From assembly GCF_000633395.1 (NCBI RefSeq), contig NZ_AYMU01000020.1, positions 310,001 to 374,000 of the forward strand: 64,000 nucleotides of DNA. Reading direction: 5' to 3'. The DNA comes from Pseudomonas sp. PH1b. GTDB taxonomy: Bacteria; Pseudomonadota; Gammaproteobacteria; Pseudomonadales; Pseudomonadaceae. A model generated the notes under the pieces. The model did not search any database. It had not been told where the DNA came from and saw only the letters and a program-made list of their open reading frames with translations. The translations under genes were made by a program, and so were the position numbers. Of this stretch, positions 1 to 8,606 are shown one piece after another; positions within the stretch are counted from its first letter, which is position 1; the number at the start of each line of letters is the position of its first letter.

Positions 1-1583
1 TTCTCGGCCATCATGATGGTCGGCGCGTTGAGGTTGCCGGTGGTGATGATCGGCATGATCGAGGCATCCACCACACGCAGGCCTTGCATGCCGTGCACGC
101 GACCCTGGCCATCTACCACGGCCATGTCGTCGGTGCCCATCTTGCACGAGCAGGATGGGTGGAACGCGGTCTCGGCGTGCTCGCGGACGAATTTGTCCAG
201 CTGCTCGTCGGTCTGCACTTCGATGCCCGGGCTGATCTCGCGACCACGGTAGGCGTCCAGGGCCGGTTGCTGCATGATTTCCCGGGTCAGGCGGATGCCA
301 TCGCGAAACTCCTGCCAGTCCTGCTCGGTGGCCATGTAGTTGAAGAGGATGCTCGGGTGCTGGCGCGGATCCTTGGACTTGACCTGCACACGGCCACGGC
401 TCGGCGAGCGCATGGAGCCCATGTGGGCCTGGAAGCCGTGTTCCTGCACGCCGTTGCTGCCGTTGTAGTTAATCGCTACCGGCAGGAAGTGGTACTGGAT
501 GTTCGGCCACTCGAATTCCGGACGGGTACGGATGAAACCGCCGGCTTCGAACTGGTTGCTGGCGCCGATGCCGGTGCCCTTGAACAGCCATTCGGCACCG
601 ATGGCCGGCTGGTTCCACCACAGCAGCGATGGGTACAGCGATACCGGTTGGGTACAGGCGTACTGCAGGTACAGCTCCAGGTGGTCCTGAAGGTTCTCGC
701 CGACACCCGGCAGGTCGTGGACCACCGGGATGTCCAGGCTTTCCAGGAGCTTGGCCGGGCCGACGCCGGAACGTTGCAGCAACTGCGGCGAGGCGATGGC
801 GCCGGAGCTGACGATGACTTCCTTGCGCGCACGGGCTTCCACGCGCTCTTCGGTGCTGCCTTGCAGGTAGCTCACGCCCACGGCGCGCTTGCCTTCGAAG
901 AGGATCTTGTCGGTCAGGGCGTGGGTGACGATGGTCAGGGTCGAGCGCTGCTTGGCCACGTCCAGGTAACCGCGGGCGGTGCTGGCGCGACGGCCTTTAG
1001 GGGTGACGGTACGGTCCATCGGACCGAAGCCTTCCTGCTGGTAGCCGTTCAGGTCTTCGGTACGCGGGTAACCGGCCTGCACGCCGGCTTCGACCATGGC
1101 GTGGAACAGCGGGTTGTTGCCGGCCTTGGGTGTGGTCACGCTGACCGGACCGTCGCCGCCGTGGTAGTCGTTGGGGCCGATGTCACGGGTTTCCGCCTTG
1201 CGGAAATACGGCAGGCAATCCAGGTAGGTCCAGTCTTCCAGGCCAGGCAGCTTGGACCAGCCGTCGTAGTCCATGGCGTTGCCGCGGATGTAGCACATGC
1301 CGTTGATCAGCGACGAGCCGCCCAGGCCCTTGCCGCGACCGCATTCCATCCGGCGGCCGTCCATGTGTGGCTCGGCATCGGTTTCATAGGCCCAGTTGTA
1401 GCGACGGCCTTGCAGTGGGTACGCCAGTGCCGCGGGCATCTGGGTACGGAAGTCGAAACGGTAGTCCGGGCCGCCGGCTTCCAGCAGCAGGACGGTGACG
1501 CCTGCGTCTTCGGTCAGGCGGGTCGCCAGGGTGTTACCGGCAGAGCCGGCACCGATGATGATGTAATCGTATTCTTTGGCCAT
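1..1583 (-). CDS. betA: Choline dehydrogenase, C-terminus cut by the window edge
   Basis: Flavoprotein of the GMC family that oxidises choline to betaine aldehyde at the cytoplasmic membrane, the first step of betaine synthesis. The translation begins MAKEYDYIIIGAGSAGN, an N-terminal FAD-binding GxGxxG. It continues with the GMC signature around GRGKGLGGSSLINGM and, near the visible end, the active-site segment HPSCSCKMG. About 527 residues are present against roughly 565 for the family, so only the last ~40 are outside the window. The start is set by a GGAGG-type ribosome site just upstream. It is the last gene of a betI-betB-betA operon reading left, with a 143-bp gap after betB. Confidence 0.95.
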   Translation of the reverse strand, partial: MAKEYDYIIIGAGSAGNTLATRLTEDAGVTVLLLEAGGPDYRFDFRTQMPAALAYPLQGRRYNWAYETDAEPHMDGRRMECGRGKGLGGSSLINGMCYIRGNAMDYDGWSKLPGLEDWTYLDCLPYFRKAETRDIGPNDYHGGDGPVSVTTPKAGNNPLFHAMVEAGVQAGYPRTEDLNGYQQEGFGPMDRTVTPKGRRASTARGYLDVAKQRSTLTIVTHALTDKILFEGKRAVGVSYLQGSTEERVEARARKEVIVSSGAIASPQLLQRSGVGPAKLLESLDIPVVHDLPGVGENLQDHLELYLQYACTQPVSLYPSLLWWNQPAIGAEWLFKGTGIGASNQFEAGGFIRTRPEFEWPNIQYHFLPVAINYNGSNGVQEHGFQAHMGSMRSPSRGRVQVKSKDPRQHPSILFNYMATEQDWQEFRDGIRLTREIMQQPALDAYRGREISPGIEVQTDEQLDKFVREHAETAFHPSCSCKMGTDDMAVVDGQGRVHGMQGLRVVDASIMPIITTGNLNAPTIMMAE

Positions 1584-1597
1584 TGGAGCCTCCGTGG

Positions 1598-1715
1598 GGA
1601 GCTGCAAGCCTCAAGCTTCAAGCGGCAAGAAACAGCGGCGAAGCAGGCTTGGCAGGAAATGGGGAGCGGGCGGCAAGCAAGGCTGTTGCCTGTACTTGCC
1701 GCGTGTAGCTAGCTG
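1598..1715. repeat. Palindromic intergenic repeat between betB and betA
   Basis: The betB-betA gap holds a sequence reading AGCTGCAAGC...AGCGGCAAG on one side and CTTGCCGC...TAGCTGCT on the other, so its ends are imperfect inverted copies. Similar AGCTGCAAGCTTCAAGC-type elements are scattered in fluorescent pseudomonads (from memory, not searched). It may form an intra-operon mRNA hairpin that tunes betA relative to betB. Function is inferred only. Confidence 0.4.
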
Positions 1716-1726
1716 CTGACCGCTGC

Positions 1727-3199
1727 TCAGAACACCGAGGCGTAGTCGCCCAGCTCGACCTGCACCGACTTGATGCGGGTGAAGTTGTTCAACGAGCTGA
1801 TGCCGTTCTCACGGCCCACGCCCGACTGCTTGTAGCCGCCAACCGGCATCTTGGCGTCGGATTCGCCCCAGGCGTTGATCCAGCAGATACCGGCTTCCAG
1901 TTGATGGATCACGCGGTGGGCGCGGTTCAGGTCCTTGGTCACCAGGCCGGCGGCCAGGCCGAAGTCGGTGTCGTTGGCGCGACGGATGACTTCTTCCTCG
2001 GTCTCGTAGGTGAGGATGGCCATCACCGGGCCGAAGATTTCTTCACGGACGATGGTCATGTCATCGGTGCAATCGGTGAACACGGTCGGGGCCACGAAGG
2101 CGCCCTTGGCGAATTCGCCGTCGGTCAGGCGCTCGCCGCCGCACAGGACGCGGGCACCTTCTTCTTTACCCTTGGCGATGTAGCCCAGCACGCTTTCCAT
2201 GTGCGGGAAGCTGACCAGCGGACCGAAGTTGGTGTTTTCGTCTTCCGGGTTGCCGATGCGGATGCGCGCAACGCGCTCGGCGATCTTGGCTTCGAAAGCG
2301 GCCTTCAGGTGGCTCGGTACGAACACCCGGGTGCCGTTGGTGCAGACCTGACCGGAGCTGTAGAAGTTGGCCATCATCGCGGTGTCGGCGGCGCGATCCA
2401 GGTCGGCGTCGTCGAAGATGATCAGTGGCGACTTGCCGCCCAGTTCCATGGTCACGTCTTTCAGCGAGGAGCTGGAAGCGCTGGCCATGACCTTCTTGCC
2501 GGTGTCGGTGCCGCCGGTGAAGGAGACTTTCTCGATGCGCGGGTGCTCGGTCAGCCAGGTGCCGACTTCGCGGCCGCTGCCGGTCAGAACGTTGAACACG
2601 CCATCCGGCAGGCCGGCTTCGGTGTAGATCTCGGCCAGTTTCAGGGTGGTCAGCGAGGTCACTTCGCTCGGCTTGAAGATCATCGCGTTACCGGCCGCCA
2701 GGGCCGGTGCGGATTTCCACAGGGCGATCTGGATCGGGTAGTTCCAGGCACCGATACCGGCCACTACGCCCAGGGGCTCGCGACGGGTGTAGACGAAAGA
2801 GGTGGTGCGCAGCGGGATCTGCTCGCCTTCGATGGCTGGCACCAGGCCTGCGTAGTATTCCAGCACGTCGGCGCCGGTGACGATGTCCACGTACTTGGTT
2901 TCGGAGAAGGCTTTACCGGTGTCCAGGGTTTCCAGGGCGGCCAGTTCGTCGTTGCGCTCGCGCAGGATCTCCACGGCGCGACGCAGGATGCGCGAACGCT
3001 CCATGGCGGTCATCGCGGCCCAGATCTTCTGGCCTTTCTCGGCGCTGACCACGGCACGTTCAACGTCTTCCTTGGTGGCACGTTGCACTTGTGCGAGAAC
3101 TTCACCGTTGGCCGGGTTGATGGCATCGAAAGTGGCGTCGCTGCCGGCGTCGGTGTAGCCGCCGTCGATGTAGAGTTTTTGCAGTTCGAAACGGGCCAT
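1727..3199 (-). CDS. betB: Betaine aldehyde dehydrogenase
   Basis: NAD(P)-dependent aldehyde dehydrogenase (EC 1.2.1.8) that converts betaine aldehyde to glycine betaine in the cytoplasm. The 490-residue length equals that of the well-studied Pseudomonas enzyme. Family catalytic residues are visible: Glu252 in MELGGKSP and Cys286 in SSGQVCTNG, with the cofactor-binding IGAWNYP and FTGGTDTGK segments in front. It lies between betI and betA on the same strand and is expected to be repressed by BetI and relieved by choline. Nothing is unusual in the sequence. Confidence 0.97.
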   Translation of the reverse strand: MARFELQKLYIDGGYTDAGSDATFDAINPANGEVLAQVQRATKEDVERAVVSAEKGQKIWAAMTAMERSRILRRAVEILRERNDELAALETLDTGKAFSETKYVDIVTGADVLEYYAGLVPAIEGEQIPLRTTSFVYTRREPLGVVAGIGAWNYPIQIALWKSAPALAAGNAMIFKPSEVTSLTTLKLAEIYTEAGLPDGVFNVLTGSGREVGTWLTEHPRIEKVSFTGGTDTGKKVMASASSSSLKDVTMELGGKSPLIIFDDADLDRAADTAMMANFYSSGQVCTNGTRVFVPSHLKAAFEAKIAERVARIRIGNPEDENTNFGPLVSFPHMESVLGYIAKGKEEGARVLCGGERLTDGEFAKGAFVAPTVFTDCTDDMTIVREEIFGPVMAILTYETEEEVIRRANDTDFGLAAGLVTKDLNRAHRVIHQLEAGICWINAWGESDAKMPVGGYKQSGVGRENGISSLNNFTRIKSVQVELGDYASVF

Positions 3200-3308
3200 A
3201 GTGTCCTCGCAAGTGCATTAAGTAGTTGGCTTGACCACCGCAGGCGCCCGGAAGTTCGGGGCGCGCTGATCAGTGGCGGTTCAGGGGCCGAGCGTTTTTG
3301 GTTGTGCT

Positions 3309-3902
3309 CTAGCGCTCCTGCTTAGCCAGTTGGAAATCCATGTATTCGTAAGCGATCTGTTGCGCCTGCTCGGTGTCGAAAGCGTCTCCCGACAGTGCAC
3401 CGCGCAACCACAAACCGTCGATCAGGGCTGCCAGACCACGGGCCGCGCTGCGTGCTTCATCCAGAGGCAGAACGCGACGGAACTGGCAGCACAGGTTGGA
3501 GTAGAGGCGGTGATCGTTGATCCGCTGCAACCTGTGCAATGACGGGTGGTGCATGCTGGTGGCCCAGAAGGCCAGCCAGGTTTTCATTGCCGGGCCATTG
3601 ACCTGGCTGGCGTCGAAGTTGCCTTCGATGATCACCTGCAGATGGGCCCGCGGGCTGTCATCTGTCAGCGCCTGACGGCGCTCGGTGACGTTCTCTATCA
3701 AGGCGTTCATCAGGTACCGCATGGTGGCGGCGATCAGGCCATTCTTGTCCTGAAAGTAGTGACTGATGATGCCGTTCGAGACACCGGCCAAACGGGCGAT
3801 CAGCGCAATGCTGGCGTCCCCCATTCCGACCTGATCGACCGCTTGCAGCGTGGCTTCGATCAATTGCTGGCGGCGTATGGGTTGCATACCGACCTTGGGC
3901 AT
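3309..3902 (-). CDS. betI: Choline-responsive TetR-type repressor BetI
   Basis: Transcriptional repressor of the choline oxidation genes; choline is the known inducer. The 197-residue protein starts MPKVGMQPIRRQQLIEATL and has a TetR helix-turn-helix at about residues 28-55 (DASIALIARLAGVSNGIISHYF), followed by the all-helical ligand domain. It is the first gene of betIBA and diverges from betT; the intergenic region contains a perfect 20-bp palindrome of the BetI type. The length is typical of the family (about 195-198). Confidence 0.96.
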   Translation of the reverse strand: MPKVGMQPIRRQQLIEATLQAVDQVGMGDASIALIARLAGVSNGIISHYFQDKNGLIAATMRYLMNALIENVTERRQALTDDSPRAHLQVIIEGNFDASQVNGPAMKTWLAFWATSMHHPSLHRLQRINDHRLYSNLCCQFRRVLPLDEARSAARGLAALIDGLWLRGALSGDAFDTEQAQQIAYEYMDFQLAKQER

Positions 3903-3972
3903 CTGCTACCTCTCCTTAGGCCCGTCGACGGGCGTCATACGCCTGTCGACTTGTGGGCCAGTCTATTTTGTT

Positions 3973-3992
3973 TTGATTGAACGTTCAATCAA
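3973..3992. promoter_or_regulatory. Probable BetI operator
   Basis: A perfect 20-bp palindrome, TTGATTGAACGTTCAATCAA, lies 70 bp upstream of betI on the betI-betT divergent region. AT-rich palindromes centred on ATTGAACGTTCAAT are the known BetI binding pattern in other bacteria. A second small inverted repeat, GCGAC-N5-GTCGC, lies close by at 4008-4022. Confidence 0.8.
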
Positions 3993-4332
3993 CAAAGAAT
4001 AAGATCTGCGACAAATCGTCGCTGCCTGAAGGAGTTCTTCCTCCTCGTAGACGGCGCAATAACGACCTCCGAAATAGCCCGAAACCTACATGTGGCATGG
4101 CGTGGACCGGCAAGAGAACGGACGTGTTGAAGGGGCAGGACGCTCTGGGGACCAGGGGATGAACTGCAGGTTCGTCACCGACCTTGGATGCGGGTGCGCA
4201 ACGCGGCTTTTGCGGTTTCGGGTTTTTTCGGGGTGTCTTTATAACACCCGACGATCGGCTGCCAACTAACCGATTGGTCGGGTGCCGTGTTGCCTTGTGT
4301 CCTTCTCTCGCACTGCCTGGAGCATCTGTGCA
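3993..4332. promoter_or_regulatory. betT leader and divergent promoter region
   Basis: Together with the BetI palindrome this is a 430-bp region without a gene between betI and betT. Besides the small GCGAC/GTCGC repeat at 4008-4022, it has a T-rich stretch followed by an inverted repeat (GGGGTGT at 4230-4236 against ACACCC at 4244-4249) that could form a leader hairpin about 85 bp before the betT start. No convincing small ORF was found. Confidence 0.45.
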
Positions 4333-6330
4333 ATGAGTTCTGCCTCGCTTATAAAGACCCCACCGGAGAAGGTGCGGGTCAACGGTTGGGTGTTCTACAC
4401 CTCGACCGCGTTGATCCTGTTGTTGACCGCCATTCTGATCATCGCCCCGCAAGAGGCCGGCAGAATGCTGGGCATTGCCCAGGCCTGGCTGTCCCGCAGT
4501 TTCGGCTGGTACTACATGGTGGTGATCGCCGCCTATCTGGTGTTTGTGGTGGGCCTGGCGTTTTCCTCCTACGGCAAGCTCAAGCTGGGCAGCAAGGACG
4601 ACACCCCGGACTTCAGCTACGGCGCCTGGGCGGGCATGCTGTTCTCCTCCGGCATCGGTATCTCGCTGCTGTACTTCGGTGCCTCCGAGCCCCTGGACCA
4701 CTACTTCAACCCACCCGAAGGCGTGGCCGGCAGCAACCTGGCCGCACGCCAGGCGGTGCAACTGACATTCCTGCACTGGGGCCTGCATGGCTGGGCGATC
4801 TACGCCCTGGTCGGCCTGGCGGTGGCGTATTTCGCCTACCGGCATAACCAGCCGCTGGCACTGCGTTCGGCCTTGTACCCGCTGGTGGGTGAGCGTTGGG
4901 TCAAGGGCGCGGCCGGCCACGCGGTGGACGGCTTCGGCATGTTCGTGACCCTGCTGGGCCTGGTGACCAACCTGGGGATCGGCTCGATGCAGGTGTCTTC
5001 CGGCCTGGAAAACCTGTTCGGCATGGAGCACAGCAACACCAACCTGCTGATCGTGATCATCGTCATGAGCACGGTAGCGACCATCGCTGCGGTGTCCGGT
5101 GTGGAAAACGGCATCCGCCGCCTGTCCAACCTGAACATCGTGCTGTTCAGCGGCCTGCTGATCTTCGTGCTGCTGTTCGGTCCGACCCTGCACCTGCTCA
5201 ACGGCTTCGTGCAGAACATCGGTGACTACCTCAACGGCGTGGTGCTCAAGACCTTCGACCTCTATGTGTATGAAGGCGACAGTGCCAAGTCCGATCGCTG
5301 GCTGGGCCTGTGGACCCTGTTCTACTGGGCCTGGTGGATTTCCTGGGCCCCTTTTGTCGGCATGTTCATTGCGCGGATTTCCCGCGGCCGCACGGTGCGT
5401 GAACTGGTGGCCGGCGTGCTGCTGATTCCCCTGGGCTTCACCCTGGCCTGGCTGTCGATCTTCGGTAACTCGGCCCTGGACCTGGTGATGAACCATGGGG
5501 CGGTGGAGCTGGGCAAGACGGCGCTGGAACAGCCGTCCATGGCGATCTATCAGTTGCTTGAGCATTACCCGGCGTCGAAGATCGTGATCGGCGTGTCGAT
5601 TTTCGTCGGCTTCGTGCTGTTCCTGACCCCGGCCGACTCCGGCGCGGTGATGATGGCCAACCTGTCCTGCAAGGGCGGTAACGTCGACGAAGACGCCCCG
5701 CACTGGCTGCGGATCTTCTGGTCGGTGGTGATCACCCTGGTGACCATCGGCCTGCTGTTCGCCGGCAACTTCGAAGCCATGCAGACCATGGTGGTGCTGG
5801 CGGGGCTGCCGTTCTCGGTGGTGCTGGTGTGCTTCATGTTCGGCCTGCACAAGGCCATGCGCCAGGACGTGCAGATCGAACAGGAGCAGGCGCAGTTGGC
5901 CGAACGCGGACGTCGTGGTTTCAGTGAACGCCTGACCGCCCTCGACCTGCAACCGACTCAGTCGGTGGTCCAGCGCTTCATGGACCGAAAGGTCACTCCG
6001 GCGCTGGAAGAAGCGGCGGCGCAACTGCGGGCCCAGGGCCTGGACGTGCAGACCCTGCTCGGCAAGTCCAAGCGCTGCATGGGCGTGCGGATCGAGATGG
6101 AAGAGGGCAACCCTTTCGTCTACGAAGTGAGCCTGGACGGCTACCTGGCGACGCCGAGCGAATCGGCCGACGCCGAGGAAGAGCGCACCCGCTACTACCG
6201 CGCCGAGGTGTACCTGCACAACGGCAGCCAGGAATACGACTTGATGGGCTTCACCCAGGAACAGATCACCCGTGATGTGCTCGATCAGTTCGAAAGCCAT
6301 CGGCAGCTCCTTGGCCGTGTCTATAGCTGA
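4333..6330 (+). CDS. betT: High-affinity choline transporter, BCCT family
   Basis: Secondary transporter that imports choline, driven by an ion gradient. The 665-residue protein starts MSSASLIKTPPEKVRVNGW; this ATG has a CTGGAG ribosome site about 10 nt upstream, and the longer in-frame ATG at 4282 has none. About twelve membrane helices are visible, with the BCCT signature region FYWAWWISWAPFVGMF and a long hydrophilic C-terminal domain of about 160 residues, typical of osmotically regulated BetT rather than short BCCT carriers. It is divergent from betI, so choline de-repression should switch on uptake and oxidation together. Confidence 0.95.
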   Translation: MSSASLIKTPPEKVRVNGWVFYTSTALILLLTAILIIAPQEAGRMLGIAQAWLSRSFGWYYMVVIAAYLVFVVGLAFSSYGKLKLGSKDDTPDFSYGAWAGMLFSSGIGISLLYFGASEPLDHYFNPPEGVAGSNLAARQAVQLTFLHWGLHGWAIYALVGLAVAYFAYRHNQPLALRSALYPLVGERWVKGAAGHAVDGFGMFVTLLGLVTNLGIGSMQVSSGLENLFGMEHSNTNLLIVIIVMSTVATIAAVSGVENGIRRLSNLNIVLFSGLLIFVLLFGPTLHLLNGFVQNIGDYLNGVVLKTFDLYVYEGDSAKSDRWLGLWTLFYWAWWISWAPFVGMFIARISRGRTVRELVAGVLLIPLGFTLAWLSIFGNSALDLVMNHGAVELGKTALEQPSMAIYQLLEHYPASKIVIGVSIFVGFVLFLTPADSGAVMMANLSCKGGNVDEDAPHWLRIFWSVVITLVTIGLLFAGNFEAMQTMVVLAGLPFSVVLVCFMFGLHKAMRQDVQIEQEQAQLAERGRRGFSERLTALDLQPTQSVVQRFMDRKVTPALEEAAAQLRAQGLDVQTLLGKSKRCMGVRIEMEEGNPFVYEVSLDGYLATPSESADAEEERTRYYRAEVYLHNGSQEYDLMGFTQEQITRDVLDQFESHRQLLGRVYS

Positions 6331-6371
6331 GTGAAGTCACGGGCCGCTCCCGCTGGAGCGGCTCTACCGGA

Positions 6372-6454
6372 TGCAGGAGCCGGCTTGCCGGCGACGGCGC
6401 CCTCAAGCGCTGCAAGGCTTCAGGGCCTCTTCGCTGGCAAGCCAGCGCCTGCAG
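6372..6454. repeat. REP pair downstream of betT
   Basis: Two inverted REP units, GGAGCCGGCTTGCCGGCGA and TCGCTGGCAAGCCAGCG, separated by about 40 bp, form the usual Pseudomonas REP doublet between convergent betT and choV. Confidence 0.85.
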
Positions 6455-6478
6455 AAGGTGGTGTGCCGTTAAAGCAAA

Positions 6479-6506
6479 ACGCCGCGATTGCTCGCGGCGT
6501 TTTTGT
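6479..6506. terminator. Bidirectional terminator between betT and choV
   Basis: A 9-bp stem ACGCCGCGA/TCGCGGCGT with a 4-nt loop is followed by TTTT on the plus strand and preceded by an A-rich stretch that gives a T-rich tail on the minus strand. It can end both convergent transcripts. Confidence 0.8.
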
Positions 6507-6515
6507 GTCTGCTGC

Positions 6516-7694
6516 TTAACCCAGGTTCTTGCCGAGCAGCGCGTGGTAGAGCTCGCTGTCGCCAAGAATGCCCACCACCTGCTGGTTGTCGTGGAGCACC
6601 AGTTTGTTGCCGGTCTGGTAGCGGATCTGCAGGGCGTCGCGCATGCCGATGTTGGAGTCCACCAGGGTCGGGCGCCGTCCCAGCTCCTCCACCGCTTGTC
6701 CTGGTATCCAGTTCTGCAGGTCCATCTGCGAGCCGTTGCGGCGGGCGCCCTTGATGGTGTTGCCTTCTGCCAGGTCCAGCCAGGAGTCGCCGCCCGGGTC
6801 CAGGCACACCGAACCGTTGACTCGCTTGCAGTTGTCCAGGCTGCGCATCAGGCTGCGGCCGCACAGCACGTTCAACGGGTTGGTGTGGGCGACGAAGGTG
6901 CGCACGTAGTCGTCCGCCGGGTTGAGGACGATTTCTTCCGGCTTGCTGTACTGGATGATCCGGCCGTCTTTCATGATGGCGATGCGGCTGCCGAGTTTCA
7001 GTGCTTCGTCCAGGTCGTGGCTGACGAACACGATGGTCTTGCTCAGCTTGCGCTGCAGTTCCAGCAACTCGTCCTGCAGGCCCTGGCGAATCAGCGGGTC
7101 AAGGGCCGAGAAGGGTTCGTCCATCAGCAGGATGTCGGCGTCCATGGCCAGGGCGCGGGCCAGGCCGACCCGTTGCTGCATGCCGCCGGAAAGCTCGTCG
7201 GGTTTCTTGTTGCGCCACTGGGTCAGGCCCACCAGCTCCAGTTTCTCGTCCACCAGTTTGCGCCGTTCCTTTTCCGGCCGGCCCTGCATCTCCAGGCCGA
7301 AGCTGATGTTCTCGCGTACCGTCAGCCAAGGCATCAGGGCGAACTTCTGGAACACCATGGCGATGCGCTGGGTGCGCATCATCTTCAGTTCCGCCGGGCT
7401 GCAGGAGGCAATGTCGATCTGCTTGCCTTCGTGCTCGACGAACAGTTTGCCGCGGCTCACGGTGTTGAGGCCGTTGATGCAGCGCAGCAGGCTGGATTTG
7501 CCGGACCCGGAGAGGCCCATCAGCACGCAGATCTCGCCTTTCTCGATGTCCAGGCTGGCATTCTCGACGCCGACGATCTGCCCGGTCTTCTTCAGGATCT
7601 CGTTGCGGGTCATGCCCTGGTCCAGCAGCTTGAGGGCCTCGCGCGGGTCCTTGGAGAAAATCACATCGACCTTGTCGAAGCGGATAATGCTCAT
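6516..7694 (-). CDS. choV: Choline ABC transporter ATPase
   Basis: ATP-hydrolysing subunit of the choline importer ChoXWV (glycine betaine/proline ABC class). In the 392-residue protein, Walker A GLSGSGKS is at 60-67, the signature LSGGMQQ at 168-174 and Walker B ILLMDEP at 188-194. A C-terminal region of about 120 residues follows that resembles the regulatory tail of ProV/OpuA-type ATPases. The start overlaps the choW stop (ATGA) and is preceded by an almost perfect AGGAGGTGA ribosome site. It is the last gene of choXWV and is followed by a bidirectional terminator. Confidence 0.95.
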   Translation of the reverse strand: MSIIRFDKVDVIFSKDPREALKLLDQGMTRNEILKKTGQIVGVENASLDIEKGEICVLMGLSGSGKSSLLRCINGLNTVSRGKLFVEHEGKQIDIASCSPAELKMMRTQRIAMVFQKFALMPWLTVRENISFGLEMQGRPEKERRKLVDEKLELVGLTQWRNKKPDELSGGMQQRVGLARALAMDADILLMDEPFSALDPLIRQGLQDELLELQRKLSKTIVFVSHDLDEALKLGSRIAIMKDGRIIQYSKPEEIVLNPADDYVRTFVAHTNPLNVLCGRSLMRSLDNCKRVNGSVCLDPGGDSWLDLAEGNTIKGARRNGSQMDLQNWIPGQAVEELGRRPTLVDSNIGMRDALQIRYQTGNKLVLHDNQQVVGILGDSELYHALLGKNLG

Positions 7695-8536
7695 GCGTCA
7701 CCTCCTACTTTGGCTTCAGGTTGCTTGCAGATGCGGTCGAGCATGATCGCCAGCAGCACGATCGCCAGGCCGGCTTCGAAGCCCAGGGCGATGTCCGCGG
7801 TGTTGAGGGCGTTGACCACCGGCTTGCCCAGGCCGTCGGCGCCGACCAGGGCGGCGATCACCACCATCGACAGCGACAGCATGATGCACTGGGTGATGCC
7901 GGCGGCGATGCTCGGCATGGCATGGGGCAGTTCAATGCGCGACAACAACTGACGGCGCGAGCAGCCAAAGGCCTTGCCGGCATCCATCAACTCTTGTGGA
8001 ACATCGCGAATGCCCAGGTAGGTCAGGCGAATCGGTGCGGCAATGGCGAACACCACGGTGGAGATCAGTCCGGGCACTACGCCCAGGCCGAACAGGGTCA
8101 GGGTCGGGATCAGGTAGACGAAGGTGGGCACGGTCTGCATCAGGTCCAGCACCGGGCGCATCATGGTGTAGAACAGCGGCTTGTGGGCGGCGACTATCCC
8201 CAGGGGTACGCCGATGAGTACGCAGACCAGGGTGGCGAACAGCACCTGGGCCAGGGTTTCCATGGTTTCCTGCCAGTACCCCAGGTTGAGGATCAACAGG
8301 AAGGACAGCACGACAAATACGGTCAGGCCCCATTTGCGCTGGATCAGGTGCGCGAGCAGGGCGATCAGGCCGATCAGGGCCAGGGGGTTGAACCAGGTCA
8401 GCGCGAACGTCACGCCGTGAATCATGGTTTCCAGGGTGGTAGCGATCGCATCGAAGGTACTGGCGCCGTGTTTCGTCAACCACTCTACGAAAGCCGCGAT
8501 GTACTGGCCCAGGGGGATTTTCTGATCAATGAGCAT
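7691..8536 (-). CDS. choW: Choline ABC transporter permease
   Basis: Membrane subunit of the choline importer. Several hydrophobic helices and the permease EAA-type loop (around DAGKAFGCSRRQLLSRIELP) are visible. I chose the ATG giving MLIDQKIPLGQYIAAF (281 residues), the length I recall for ChoW. An in-frame ATG six codons upstream (8554) is possible, but neither start has a good ribosome site, and the upstream one sits directly behind a hairpin with a T-run. The gene overlaps choV by 4 bp, implying translational coupling. Confidence 0.93.
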   Translation of the reverse strand: MLIDQKIPLGQYIAAFVEWLTKHGASTFDAIATTLETMIHGVTFALTWFNPLALIGLIALLAHLIQRKWGLTVFVVLSFLLILNLGYWQETMETLAQVLFATLVCVLIGVPLGIVAAHKPLFYTMMRPVLDLMQTVPTFVYLIPTLTLFGLGVVPGLISTVVFAIAAPIRLTYLGIRDVPQELMDAGKAFGCSRRQLLSRIELPHAMPSIAAGITQCIMLSLSMVVIAALVGADGLGKPVVNALNTADIALGFEAGLAIVLLAIMLDRICKQPEAKVGGDA

Positions 8537-8558
8537 GGTATTGAACGTCCGCATGCAA

Positions 8559-8592
8559 GGAAAAAACAGCCCGGGCGGGCGGGCCCGCCCGG
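8559..8592 (-). terminator. Hairpin with T-run between choX and choW
   Basis: On the minus strand a 9-10 bp GC stem (CCGGGCGGGC/GCCCGCCCGG at 8571-8592) is followed by CTGTTTTTT. This has intrinsic-terminator form although choW lies just downstream in the same operon. It probably attenuates transcription so that the binding protein ChoX exceeds the membrane subunits. Confidence 0.7.
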
Positions 8593-8606
8593 CGTAAGCG
8601 TGCTAC

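Noticed and set aside
84..1712. Long open frame opposite betA
   Set aside because: It is the mirror of a well-supported dehydrogenase. High-GC codon use keeps the antisense frame open, and the product has no recognisable family or ribosome site.
1901..3325. 474-codon frame opposite betB
   Set aside because: Shadow of betB; composition rich in Gly, His, Val and Asp as expected for an antisense frame.
3985..6300. 771-codon frame opposite betT
   Set aside because: His- and Gln-rich antisense product; betT on the other strand has full transporter topology.
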